Positions 36,088 to 44,737 are shown, counted from the stretch's first letter. The stretch: DNA of 64,000 nucleotides from Candidatus Gastranaerophilales bacterium (GCA_944325605.1 CALVAX010000005.1:62001-126000), one strand, 5' to 3'. Translations and numbers: made by a program. Notes: a model not told the origin generated them from the sequence alone.

Positions 36088-36461
36088 TATTTAACCTCCA
36101 TCAATCCACGTTCCTGAAGAGCAGCTTCTATCTCTTTCTGTCTTGCCGTATCCGCAGGATTTTCATCTCCCGGCTTTGTTGGATCATCAGTGTTAACTGC
36201 GGAGGGAGAAGCGCTTTGCATTGCCTGAATAGTGTTTACGCATACCTGTTTATGAGTATAAGCTGACATCATATCAGCAAAAGTTTTACCCTCTTTAATT
36301 GCAGCTGTTGCTTCATCTTTTGCTATGTCCAAAAAACGTAAATGATCTTCCACTCTTTTACGCTCATCATTGCATCCTGCCTTTACACCCTCCGTGTACC
36401 CCTCTGCCCTTGCCTGAGCATAAACGTCAGGGTGTTTTGCTTTCAATTCGTTTAAATCCAT
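36087..36461 (-). CDS. Nested scaffolding protein (Nu3-like), in frame within the protease gene
   Basis: Inside the protease gene an AGGAGG is followed five to six bases later by ATG 36461, in the same frame. The product (124 residues, MDLNELKAKHPDVYAQARAE...) would be a free copy of the scaffold domain, as lambda Nu3 is to gpC. It is rich in charged helices and ends ALQERGLMEVK. The ribosome site is one of the strongest in the head operon. Confidence 0.75.
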   Translation of the reverse strand: MDLNELKAKHPDVYAQARAEGYTEGVKAGCNDERKRVEDHLRFLDIAKDEATAAIKEGKTFADMMSAYTHKQVCVNTIQAMQSASPSAVNTDDPTKPGDENPADTARQKEIEAALQERGLMEVK

Positions 36462-37151
36462 TTTTTCCTCCTGTTTTTTGTTTTTTATACCTTCTTGTAT
36501 CTGCAATTCAGATTCAGATTTCATAACTGTCATCGCCGGCAATAACATTTTGGCGACTTTATCAAGGTCTGCTTTCACAGAATCGTTTGTCATTTTTGAT
36601 TTTAAGAGCTGAATACGCTCTTTTGCCGAGGCCTTTAAAATATCCGCATCAGTTTCAGCTTCACCATCAGAATCAATAATTTTTCCCCAGGCTTTGAGCT
36701 CGTCCTGTCCGACAAAATAGGTTGTATCATCCATCATCGTTTTAATTTCGTCGTAACTTAAACCTGTCTCCTCAGCGTATTTGTTTCTAAAGTGATTGGC
36801 TAATTTCTCCAGAAGGACTCCATAGCTCTGAATTTCTCTATAATCACCCCATACAGCACCGGAAGGATTATGAATCATAACAACGCCGTTTTTCTCAAAT
36901 AACAATTCATTACCCGGAAGTTTACCCGCAAGCATTATGTAACTACCCATAGACGCTGCAAGCGTAACTATAACCCTGATTTTACCTTTAGTATAATTTT
37001 TTAGAGCGTTGTAAATAGAAAATCCTTCATAAATCCAACCGCCCGGAGTGTCTATCAGAACGTCAATATCTCCATCTGCAAACTTTAGCTGGCGTTCTAT
37101 ATCACTTGACAGAACGTCCCAGCCTATTTCGCCTTTAATTTTTAATTGCAT
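36087..37151 (-). CDS. ClpP-like head maturation protease with scaffold domain (gpC-like)
   Basis: From ATG 37151 (GGGAGG eight bases upstream) the protein is 354 residues; longer readings from 37178 lack a ribosome site. Residues 1-180 form a ClpP/S14 domain with oxyanion text DTPGGWIYEG (34-43), catalytic Ser67 in AASMGSYIML and His94 in VMIHNPSG. Residues 231-354 are a helical, charged scaffold domain that also has its own start. The protease likely cleaves portal, scaffold and itself during prohead maturation. Confidence 0.9.
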   Translation of the reverse strand: MQLKIKGEIGWDVLSSDIERQLKFADGDIDVLIDTPGGWIYEGFSIYNALKNYTKGKIRVIVTLAASMGSYIMLAGKLPGNELLFEKNGVVMIHNPSGAVWGDYREIQSYGVLLEKLANHFRNKYAEETGLSYDEIKTMMDDTTYFVGQDELKAWGKIIDSDGEAETDADILKASAKERIQLLKSKMTNDSVKADLDKVAKMLLPAMTVMKSESELQIQEGIKNKKQEEKMDLNELKAKHPDVYAQARAEGYTEGVKAGCNDERKRVEDHLRFLDIAKDEATAAIKEGKTFADMMSAYTHKQVCVNTIQAMQSASPSAVNTDDPTKPGDENPADTARQKEIEAALQERGLMEVK

Positions 37152-37567
37152 TAATACAGCCTCCCGCATCCGGAACAAACACCATCATAAACTTTTGAAT
37201 AACAACTAATACAAAGCCCGTCACATTTTTTGTCCTTAGGCAAAGCGTCAGCAGGCATATTTTCTGTATCGTTTTCAATATCGGAATTATTTTCAGGCGC
37301 ATTTTCAATTTCCGAATTTACACCCTCCGAATTTTCTATATCTTTTGGCTCTGTTGCTGCAACTTCTTCAGCTGGCTCCACATTACTTACCGTTTGTTCA
37401 TCGATATTCTCTGAATTGTTTTTACCAGAGGCATTTTCGATAAGTTCATAAAGCGCACCGGCCGTCATTTTTTTAGGTTCACAAGTGAGCTTAAGCGTTT
37501 TAATCTCATCCATAATCAATTGTTGTTCATCCAGTGGTATATCCACAAACATTCTTTCATCTGCCAT
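37151..37567 (-). CDS. Acidic protein with C-terminal zinc ribbon
   Basis: From ATG 37567 (GAGG upstream; start overlaps the portal stop) the product is 138 residues. It has a structured N-terminus (FVDIPLDEQQLIMDEIKTLK), a Glu/Asn-rich linker and four cysteines in CDGLCISCYSKV...CSGCG, a probable zinc ribbon. Not recognised. Located between portal and protease, possibly an assembly factor. Confidence 0.7.
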   Translation of the reverse strand: MADERMFVDIPLDEQQLIMDEIKTLKLTCEPKKMTAGALYELIENASGKNNSENIDEQTVSNVEPAEEVAATEPKDIENSEGVNSEIENAPENNSDIENDTENMPADALPKDKKCDGLCISCYSKVYDGVCSGCGRLY

Positions 37568-39149
37568 TTTTCTTATCCTCATCTTCATCTATATCAACAT
37601 TGTCTGTTATCCCTTGTAACTCAATTCCGGCCTCTTTTAGACTCGTAATTTGTTCGGATAACCTTTTACTCAATGTTTCAAAATTCGTTTTACTACCAAG
37701 TTCCTGTAGAGCGCCTTCAAAATCTGTCAAACCGTTCTTCAGCTTAGTTACAACCGCATTAACTTCCTTAAGCGGATCAATATGAGGAATCGGCATTCCC
37801 TCAAATTTGGCAAGTAAATAGGCATTATCCGCATAACCAGGTTTATTTCTCAATTCAATATATTTTGGAGCTTCAAGATTCCCTTTTAACACTTCCAAAT
37901 CAAAAAATTGTTCATAAGCAGGTTTATAAAATCCGTCTACGCAAAGATACTTACTGGTAAATTTTAAAATTGCCTCAAACATTTTCAAAGATGCTCTGGA
38001 AGCTGAAAAATTGTTTTGAAAAACCATTAATACAACTTCATACGGCAGACCCATTGACGCATAATCGTATTTCATATTTGCATCAAGAAAGACTCCAAAA
38101 TTTACATTAGGCCGCTTGGTATCATAAGCCTGAAGTTTTTGGCCTCTTGGCATATGCAGAACCAAACCGTTTGTAAAACGTCTTAATTGAGTAAACATCT
38201 TATCCAATAAAGACTTCTCTTCAAATTTTTCTTTTGAAAGCTCGGGCAAAACTTTTGATGCGCCCCCCAGCGTTTTGTTATTAAAAGGATTAATACCGGT
38301 AGAAGTTGAATCCTGATCTATAGTAGCAACAAATTTACCATTCAACGCACTTGCCTGGACTTCATTTTCGGTGTAATCCCCGATTTTGTCCATCTTTTGC
38401 ATTATCGCACCAAGGATTGAATATCCTCTGGTTGATCCTAAACGGATTTTATTCGCATAGGCAAGCCACGCATACATATTGCCGCTATCATCATATGCCT
38501 TTATTCGATGTTCCTTGCCGTCATCATCTAATACATAATAAGCAACATGACGACCGCATTCATCAACTTCAACACCGTTTTTGATTTTATTCCCGGTATC
38601 ACTGTTTAATGTTTTACTTGAAAATACATTGCGGCCATCAACAAGCTGATATTTGTTATATCCGTTTTCAACACGGCGCACAACAAGAACATCACCACCG
38701 ACAACCGCATTAAAGGCGATTTCCTTCGCCAATTGATGAATATTGCTTTGTCCATCAGCCGAAACATCTTTTTCCGTACAATAGAGCTCCCATAAATCCT
38801 TTATATCTTTTGCAAAATCCTCTTCAAGCTCTATACCGTATTTACGTTTTAAAAAATCAGTTTTTGGTGTCGGATAAAGTTCCAATCCTGTACCAACTAA
38901 AAATTGTACTAATCTATCAACACCAGCTTTTACAAATTCATTTGTAACGTACAAATTGTATGCACGTTTTGACATCTCATAATAATTGACATTATATTCC
39001 TTGCCGCTACCTGACATTGCGAAAAAATCCTTTTCGCCGTTAAAATAATCATACAAAGAATAACTTCCCGAATATGCCTGAGGTTCAATATTTACATGAG
39101 CTTGTATATCTTTATTTTTTGACCTGTTAAAAATGTCCAGAATTAACAT
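37557..39149 (-). CDS. Portal protein, lambda family
   Basis: The 530-residue portal forms the dodecameric DNA channel. Lambda-family signs are GVDRLVQFLVGTGLELYPTP near 77-96, DVLVVRRVENGYNKYQLVDG near 152, GYSILGAIMQKMDKIGDYTE (near 240) and a downstream MGLPYEVVLMVFQNNFSASR (near 358). It overlaps gpW upstream and the zinc-ribbon gene downstream. Confidence 0.92.
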   Translation of the reverse strand: MLILDIFNRSKNKDIQAHVNIEPQAYSGSYSLYDYFNGEKDFFAMSGSGKEYNVNYYEMSKRAYNLYVTNEFVKAGVDRLVQFLVGTGLELYPTPKTDFLKRKYGIELEEDFAKDIKDLWELYCTEKDVSADGQSNIHQLAKEIAFNAVVGGDVLVVRRVENGYNKYQLVDGRNVFSSKTLNSDTGNKIKNGVEVDECGRHVAYYVLDDDGKEHRIKAYDDSGNMYAWLAYANKIRLGSTRGYSILGAIMQKMDKIGDYTENEVQASALNGKFVATIDQDSTSTGINPFNNKTLGGASKVLPELSKEKFEEKSLLDKMFTQLRRFTNGLVLHMPRGQKLQAYDTKRPNVNFGVFLDANMKYDYASMGLPYEVVLMVFQNNFSASRASLKMFEAILKFTSKYLCVDGFYKPAYEQFFDLEVLKGNLEAPKYIELRNKPGYADNAYLLAKFEGMPIPHIDPLKEVNAVVTKLKNGLTDFEGALQELGSKTNFETLSKRLSEQITSLKEAGIELQGITDNVDIDEDEDKKNGR

Positions 39150-39393
39150 TGCTATTCCTTATGATTGAAATGTTCTCTCCTGAGTAATGCTCTCTTTTCT
39201 CGTTGTATAAATATTCAAGATTATTCCGCATATCAATCAACTCTTTTAAAGTTGCCCGTTTTACTGATGTCGAACCTTGACCGCTATTTAATGTGTAACT
39301 ACTGACCCCGCCATTCAAAGCTGCCTGCTCTATAGCAAGATCAATATTTTTTATATTTTGGGCCAAGCGTTGAATTTCATCTAAAGTTGTCAT
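39127..39393 (-). CDS. gpW-like head-completion protein
   Basis: The 88-residue protein lies between terminase and portal as lambda gpW does. It has a helix MTTLDEIQRLAQNIKN, then GVSSYTLNSGQGSTSVKRAT and a second helix, the alpha-beta-alpha gpW layout. It joins the portal to the tail connector. Confidence 0.82.
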   Translation of the reverse strand: MTTLDEIQRLAQNIKNIDLAIEQAALNGGVSSYTLNSGQGSTSVKRATLKELIDMRNNLEYLYNEKREHYSGENISIIRNSNVNSGHF

Positions 39394-39394
39394 A

Positions 39395-41311
39395 TTAAGC
39401 CGCCTTTAAAATTTTAAATACTTCCCCTGCATTTGATGCAGGCAAGTTCAATGCATTTTTTGATATTTCACTTATTACAAGTTCTGCTGCGCACAGATTA
39501 TAAACATTAAGGTCAAAAGCCTCATTTCTTCCGTGGGCAACCCAATTTATACTGACCATACCGCTATCAGATACTTTTTTTACTCTATGTTCTGTTGTCA
39601 GCTGTCTTAAATATTCATCAGAATATCCATTTGCAATTGTTGCCCAACCGTCAGGATAATCATCATCCGATTCACGCCATTCCTGATTAAACCATGCAGC
39701 AAGTTGATTTTTATAAGAATCAACGTAAATTTCCACAAGTTTGATTGAATAATTATCCAATGAACGAATTTTATATTTATCACCGGTCTTGGATGTTGAC
39801 CCGATACCTTTTAATGGGAAAATAATGCCTTCCCCGTATTGCTCGCAAAATCTATAGATAAGATCAGTTTTCTCGCCATCTCCGGAATCAATTAACATGT
39901 AAAAAATTTGTTTCCCTGCCCAAATTTTATCTTTTATGTCTATCAATTCCTGCCAGCAAGGATCCATAGGATTTGAAGTATCACCCGGAATAACAATATG
40001 ATTGATTCCCCAATTACGAAATCTATCGCCCCAGGCTTTTATTTCAACTTCAAGTCTGTTATCCTGAACATCACATGCAGCTGTCAAAAATAACGCTTCA
40101 TCCGGAACAACATCATTATTATATTTACCGTCTCTTAATTTTGTAATTGAAACAGAATTGACGCCTGCAGTTGTATCCTCAAACGGTAAACCGAGATCCA
40201 GATTATAAAAAACACGCAGCAACTCCGGATTATTACCTGCATGCAAAAATCTGGATACTATTTCCCACCATTCACGTGCCGGCGAATATAATGCCGAAAT
40301 TTGATAAGACTGAAAATAAGGGATTTGACTTACAGCTGTGGGCTTCCAGTACCCTTTCTTCAACATTGAAGGTTTATAATACTCATTGATTAATTCCCCG
40401 CAATGCATACACTTATAAGCCACCGAATCATAACACCCGCATTTACATTCCTTCGTGTCAAATACCAAACCATATGGTTTAAAAACAACTCCGTCCCGCT
40501 CAATTCCTTTTTCTTCAGGATATAATCCCCCATTTTTTGAATAAAAAATTAATTCTTGATATTCACCGCAAAATGGACACGGAACGTAATATTTTCGCTT
40601 ATCGCCTTTTTCATAATATTTGAATATACGACTGCTATGCTTTAATAGCGGTGTTGAAATATACCCGATTCTTTTATCTTTACCAAACGAATCCGCTCTT
40701 GATACAGCAAGTTCAACAGGATCACCTTCGTCTGGTAATTTATCTGGATATGCATCAAGTTCATCTAATAATAATATTTTTATAGGAAAACTTTTTAAAT
40801 CATCAGCGCTTTTGGCGCCTACAATTCTTAAAAAACCGCCGATAAATTCAATTAATGTAGAAGTATCACCTTGACGACGACTGTTCTTATTGCCTGTATC
40901 CGCAACAATCCTGCCTCTCAATCCGGAATCATCTATCAATTGATCTATTTTTACTTTTTTATAATCCTTCAAAAGGCTTTTACTACTTGAAACCAACATA
41001 ATTCCTGAAGGATTTTCAGCAATGTGATATCCTATTGCATTATCATAAATAGAAGTAGTAAAACCCAGCTGTACACCTTTCATTACAGCTACACTGCGAA
41101 CTCGACTTGTTCTGGAAAAACAATCAGCAATTTCTCTGGTGTATGGCATATAGTCAAAGCTGAAATTACCAGGTTTCTTCGTTACCTTACTGCTTAAATA
41201 CCGATTAGCTTCAGCCCATTCAGAAACAGTAGGCAAAATTTCCTTTTTGGAAAAACTTAAAGCTAAATCAATTATTCTATCAATTTGTCTTTCACAAGAT
41301 TCAGCTATCAT
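39395..41311 (-). CDS. Terminase large subunit, lambda GpA family
   Basis: The 638-residue packaging ATPase-nuclease has a variant Walker A segment KGVQLGFTTS (near 79-88), Walker B KILLLDELDAYP (near 180), a zinc-like CPFCGEYQ (near 246) and the nuclease part beginning LTAACDVQDNRLEVEIKAWG (near 415). GpA-type terminases cut at cos, so this phage probably has cohesive ends. It overlaps the small subunit gene by 11 bp. Confidence 0.93.
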   Translation of the reverse strand: MIAESCERQIDRIIDLALSFSKKEILPTVSEWAEANRYLSSKVTKKPGNFSFDYMPYTREIADCFSRTSRVRSVAVMKGVQLGFTTSIYDNAIGYHIAENPSGIMLVSSSKSLLKDYKKVKIDQLIDDSGLRGRIVADTGNKNSRRQGDTSTLIEFIGGFLRIVGAKSADDLKSFPIKILLLDELDAYPDKLPDEGDPVELAVSRADSFGKDKRIGYISTPLLKHSSRIFKYYEKGDKRKYYVPCPFCGEYQELIFYSKNGGLYPEEKGIERDGVVFKPYGLVFDTKECKCGCYDSVAYKCMHCGELINEYYKPSMLKKGYWKPTAVSQIPYFQSYQISALYSPAREWWEIVSRFLHAGNNPELLRVFYNLDLGLPFEDTTAGVNSVSITKLRDGKYNNDVVPDEALFLTAACDVQDNRLEVEIKAWGDRFRNWGINHIVIPGDTSNPMDPCWQELIDIKDKIWAGKQIFYMLIDSGDGEKTDLIYRFCEQYGEGIIFPLKGIGSTSKTGDKYKIRSLDNYSIKLVEIYVDSYKNQLAAWFNQEWRESDDDYPDGWATIANGYSDEYLRQLTTEHRVKKVSDSGMVSINWVAHGRNEAFDLNVYNLCAAELVISEISKNALNLPASNAGEVFKILKAA

Positions 41312-41885
41312 AAAATCTTTTTAACGCTTTACGTGCTTGCTCAAGCCCGTTTTTATAAATTTCTTCATTTTTAGTAATCATCAGTTTTAAATCCAAATCC
41401 TCTTGATGCTGGCCTGTTAATATCAAATCGCGGATTTCATCAATTATTTGGGTTGGAGCCTCTAAGAGCAAATTATGAAAAATATCATAAGACTGGATTA
41501 TAATTTTGTTTAAAATTTCAGTTTCTACGACTTCCTTTTTTGCGGCCGCCAACTTTAAATCAAGAAGTTCATTTTCTTTTCGATACTTTTTTACCTTTTC
41601 TGCATACAGAGGATCATTTTTAGTTACACCCGGCTTTTTTATAAGATCTTCATCTTCAATATCATCTTCGTCTAACAAATCTTCTTTGGTTGGAATTCCT
41701 GTATATTTAGGAACAGTCTCTTTTCTTCTTTCTATATACGCTTGATTACGTGGGTCAGATAAATCAATCAAACCATCTTCGGCCTCAAAAATTTTTTTCT
41801 CTGACAGAAGTGCATTAATTCTTGACTGGTTGACACCAAAACGTCTGGCAAGTTCAGCTTTTGTTATTCTATTCATGGTATTCAT
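41301..41885 (-). CDS. Terminase small subunit (Nu1-like)
   Basis: The 194-residue DNA-recognition subunit has an N-terminal helix-turn-helix (ITKAELARRFGVNQSRINAL, residues 6-25) and a helical oligomerisation region (about 80-190). Nu1 homologues bind repeated sites beside cos. The gap upstream holds repeated TTCATG hexamers. Confidence 0.85.
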   Translation of the reverse strand: MNTMNRITKAELARRFGVNQSRINALLSEKKIFEAEDGLIDLSDPRNQAYIERRKETVPKYTGIPTKEDLLDEDDIEDEDLIKKPGVTKNDPLYAEKVKKYRKENELLDLKLAAAKKEVVETEILNKIIIQSYDIFHNLLLEAPTQIIDEIRDLILTGQHQEDLDLKLMITKNEEIYKNGLEQARKALKRFYDS

Positions 41886-42078
41886 GCTTTCTTCATGGAT
41901 TTAAAATAAAAAAGCCCAATATATAAGGATTTAAGCCCTACTATTTCATGATTTCATGCCTTTTTAACATATGGGGGAGCTCAAAAAGCTCGGAGATCGC
42001 AAAAATAACCCCGATCGTTGATGAGACCGAGGGAGTACCTTTTCCAGCTAAAGATCCTATTTGTATGTATAGACAAAA
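41872..42078. other. Candidate cos/terminase-binding region
   Basis: The 193-bp gap upstream of the small terminase (41886-42078) has no gene. TTCATG occurs five times (41872, 41881, 41892, 41945, 41953), the first two overlapping the small-subunit start. It also holds a GAGCT-N5-AGCTC hairpin (41977-41991) and a GC-richer stretch (42008-42033). In lambda-type phages cos lies exactly here. The exact cut site cannot be read from one copy. Confidence 0.5.
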
Positions 42079-42816
42079 TCATCTCTTCTGTAACCCGGCC
42101 ATCATCACCTTTTCAAAACGTTTTACAGCTTCAGAAATATAAATATCTTCGACTTTTGTAATAGTCCTATCAGTTGCAGTTTTTAACCACTGAGTTCTGT
42201 CAATATCCGTTTTTCGTTCATTCAACCGGTACAACAACTCTACACTCTTTTTTGATATTGCATAAATACCCTTTTTGCCTTTTGCATTTGAAAGCAGGAC
42301 ATTTACCTTCTTTCCTTTTGAGATCGCAAAGGCTTTTGATTGCCTGATTTCCTTATGGGTTTCGCGTGTTGGGTTTTCAACAAAATCTGACAACTTTTTA
42401 ACATCAAGCCGATTAAACCGCATACTTCTTAAAATTGTTTTATTATAACTACCTCCACGGGCTGTCGGGGTTGCAACAAATGTGTGCTTACCTTTTGCAA
42501 AAACAGGTTTTCCGTATTCCTGTTTTTCAAGCTGACCTGTTGGCTTTCCTTTCCATTCAGAAACCTGCCCTGCATAACTGGACATTGATGCAATATTAAA
42601 AGTATTGTCACATCTTTTATATCCTACTGTACCCTGAATATATTTATTTCTCAGAGTAAAAACTTTAGGTAAAACATCCTTTTTAGCAGTATTGGAAGTT
42701 TCAAAAGCCATTCGATTAAGAGTTGAACGGACGGTGAGGGGGTATGCTGATTTGCTGCATTTTCGTAAATTATCCGTAAGTTTTTTCAAATCTTTTGTAT
42801 CTATTTTAAACATCAA
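42079..42816 (-). CDS. Putative virion morphogenesis (minor tail/neck) protein
   Basis: The 245-residue basic protein (KIDTKDLKKLTDNLRKCSKS near 4; ARGGSYNKTILRSMRFNRL near 118) resembles phage gpZ/virion-morphogenesis proteins. Oddly, it sits upstream of the terminase and the presumed cos site, apart from the other structural genes. ATG overlaps the methylase end by 11 bp. Function tentative. Confidence 0.6.
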   Translation of the reverse strand: MMFKIDTKDLKKLTDNLRKCSKSAYPLTVRSTLNRMAFETSNTAKKDVLPKVFTLRNKYIQGTVGYKRCDNTFNIASMSSYAGQVSEWKGKPTGQLEKQEYGKPVFAKGKHTFVATPTARGGSYNKTILRSMRFNRLDVKKLSDFVENPTRETHKEIRQSKAFAISKGKKVNVLLSNAKGKKGIYAISKKSVELLYRLNERKTDIDRTQWLKTATDRTITKVEDIYISEAVKRFEKVMMAGLQKR

Positions 42817-43402
42817 AAAAACTCCCCTGTTCAGCAGAGCTGCTTTTTACTCTGTAAAAATCACCCGAAATATCCACATCATAGTTACAAATCAAAAGCT
42901 CATTATAAACATTATTACGTATATTTTTTCTGTTTATACCATTAGCACGTGAAATTTCAATTATATTAAAGTCTTTATACAGTTCACGAACCCTGGCCGA
43001 ATCATCATAACTTAACAGAAATCTGCCTTTAATATTCTTCAGAACATCGCAAAGCTGCTCGTGTTTAAACTTAGCAGTACTGACAACTTCATAACCTGCA
43101 CCGGAACTATAAGGCGGATCACAATAGAAAAAAGCGGTTTCCAGATCATAGCGCTGAATCAATTCCATTGCCGATAAGTTTTCAATAATAACCCTGTCAA
43201 GTCTTTTTGAAATCCTGTCAATTCTTTCAATAAGTCCACCGGCAGATTTAATGGAACAGCTGTAAGATACACCGAAACTCTTTCCTTTACCGCCAAATGA
43301 ACGAGAAAGCAAAAACATAAATCTTGCAGCCCTTTGGATATCAGTTTCACCTGAAGTCTGCGATAATGTCAAAATTGCTCTCTTGAATAGAGTAAATAAC
43401 AC
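42806..43402 (-). pseudogene. DNA adenine methylase, C-terminal part after frameshift
   Basis: Contains DPPY catalytic motif IV (FYCDPPYSSGAGYEV) and TDIQRAARFMFLL-S-FGGKG of D12-class (Dam-type) N6-adenine methylases. It is one base out of frame with the N-terminal part at 43369-43653. Adding one T to the TTTT run (complement of 43371-43374) gives the smooth junction SREQF-LTLSQTSGETDIQ. The combined product would be about 280 residues. Either an inactivating indel, a sequencing error or a phase switch. Confidence 0.78.
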
Positions 43403-43653
43403 ATTTCACGGGCAAGTTCACAGGGGTGATATTTAACAACTCTGAAAAGATTTACAAGACGACCATCCAGATCGTTGTAAACTTCAAGTTCAGCCCATTT
43501 TTGATAATAAAATAAAACCCATCCGCCGCCGCCAAAAGGTTCAATATAGCTTGTGATATTTTCAGGAATAAGTTTTGAAACAGCCTCTCTTAGCTGTCTT
43601 TTCCCTCCGATCCAGTTTATCAAATAACCGCCAAAAGTTCGTCTTTCAATCAT
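43369..43653 (-). pseudogene. DNA adenine methylase, N-terminal part before frameshift
   Basis: Carries motif X/I of D12-class methylases: LINWIGGKRQLREAV and the AdoMet-binding IEPFGGGGWVLFYY. The reading stops at TGA (43369-43371) directly after SREQF, where the methylase should continue in the -1 frame. ATG 43653 follows AGGAGG. First gene of the late operon, behind the palindrome cluster. Phage adenine methylation typically protects DNA from host restriction. Confidence 0.78.
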
Positions 43654-43699
43654 ATACACCTCCTGACACCTTAAGATTTACAAATTTGCATAAAATTAA

Positions 43700-43782
43700 C
43701 ATGACAATTTAATATAGTCATGCAGGTAATCATAAGTAGGTTTTATGATTGAATATATTATCGTTGCAGCGGTAATATATTC
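43700..43782. promoter_or_regulatory. Three consecutive palindromes upstream of the late operon
   Basis: CATGAC-N11-GTCATG (43700-43722), TCATAA-N7-TTATGA (43730-43748) and GAATATATTA-N12-TAATATATTC (43751-43782) follow one another in the 230-bp gap between early and late genes. All arms are perfect. They likely contain the late promoter and its regulator sites. Confidence 0.6.
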
Positions 43783-43820
43783 GGGGCTTTAAGCTCTGCC
43801 TGCTCTTTCCCCAACGCAAA

Positions 43821-43854
43821 TACAAAAACAAAAACGAAGGGCTGCATAAAGCCC
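43821..43854 (-). terminator. Terminator after the early operon
   Basis: On the minus strand, GGGCT / AGCCC (43839-43854) forms a hairpin followed by TTCGTTTTTGTTTTTGT (from 43821-43837). It lies 35 bp after the 43890 stop, before the late control region. Confidence 0.7.
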
Positions 43855-43889
43855 CTCGAACAATATAATATTAGGGAGCTTTAAAACAC

Positions 43890-44438
43890 TCAGCTATACA
43901 AAAAGGTTCTTTTTCTATCTTCCAAATCCTCGAAATTAGATTTCATCCGGCCGAGCATCAGGCTTGAAAGATTAGAATAACAGCGCTTAATTGTGCCGTA
44001 TTCCGAATAATTCAAATAAAAGCCCGATTTGTGATTTGCGGATTCTTTTACAACTTCAAACAGAACAGCTTTTTGTTTTTCAAAAACATCTTCAAAAATC
44101 CTGTCAGCGTCACTTCCTGAGAACAATCTGTAAACAGGTGCAAAGCAGCCGAAGGCTCTTTTAGCTTTATCACATCCCTCTTTTACAAACCTGAAGTTTG
44201 AAATAAGAGTAAAATGTCTGCCGCACAGCGGACAATGTGCCGTGTACATAAATGCAAAAGCGAACCGGCGGTTTTTCGGAACAATAACAAAAGTCTGGTC
44301 AATAACGCATTTGTGACGCAGACACTTTTTTGAATCGCAGAAAATTTTTGCCATACCAAGCCTCTCTTCCGGTTTGTAACAAGCCCCTTTAATGCCGGAA
44401 CTGTAAGGGCACAGTTCGGCAGGGGTGAAGTTGTACAA
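43890..44438 (-). CDS. Cys-rich protein, possible zinc binder, end of early operon
   Basis: Not recognised. From TTG 44438 the 182 residues include CPYSSGIKGAC, CDSKKCLRHKC and a treble-clef-like CPLCGRHF (near 71), suggesting one or two zinc sites. A shorter start at ATG 44354 is possible and would lose the first cysteines. Being the last early gene before the late control region, it holds the position of a late regulator, a tentative idea. Confidence 0.62.
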   Translation of the reverse strand: MYNFTPAELCPYSSGIKGACYKPEERLGMAKIFCDSKKCLRHKCVIDQTFVIVPKNRRFAFAFMYTAHCPLCGRHFTLISNFRFVKEGCDKAKRAFGCFAPVYRLFSGSDADRIFEDVFEKQKAVLFEVVKESANHKSGFYLNYSEYGTIKRCYSNLSSLMLGRMKSNFEDLEDRKRTFLYS

Positions 44439-44737
44439 ACTTCAATATTCCTTTTTTCTGATATCGGAAGACCCGCTTGCCTTGTTTTTTATTCAAAAAA
44501 CCTGAAGGTTCAGAAGGCAAAATTACTTTTGCCGGGAATATTTGCTCCGGGAACTTAAATCATTCAGCCTGTCCTGTTAATCATTCAGTTTTCCCTTCAA
44601 CGCAATCTCAATATAACCGATTTTTTTGTAAAAAAAATATGGGGGTAAACCATGATTTTAAAAACAGCTTCTAAACAAGTCACCTAAAGGCATACATGCC
44701 AAAATTTTTGAATTTTTCAATGTGCGGATATCATTTT
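44439..44737. other. 299-bp intergenic stretch with a hairpin
   Basis: No credible gene is seen. It holds a perfect hairpin GGCAAAA-TTAC-TTTTGCC (44516-44533) and, on the minus strand, CTGAACCTTCAG followed by GTTTTTT (about 44494-44512), a weak terminator-like pattern. Two TTCCCGG direct repeats lie just upstream on the minus strand. It separates the replication gene from the Cys-rich gene and could hold an RNA or a promoter. Confidence 0.4.

Noticed and set aside
42806-43653. Programmed frameshift in the adenine methylase
   Set aside because: The junction CAA TTT TGA does not offer a canonical X_XXY_YYZ heptamer with good re-pairing; an indel in the T run is simpler.
18520-43653. Rightward genes in the late region (many open frames of 60-140 codons)
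   Set aside because: All except the toxin-antitoxin pair are antisense to well-identified structural genes and lack ribosome sites or motifs.
44477-44674. A 65-residue rightward gene in the 299-bp early gap
   Set aside because: No ribosome site, antisense to hairpins, and against the direction of the early operon.
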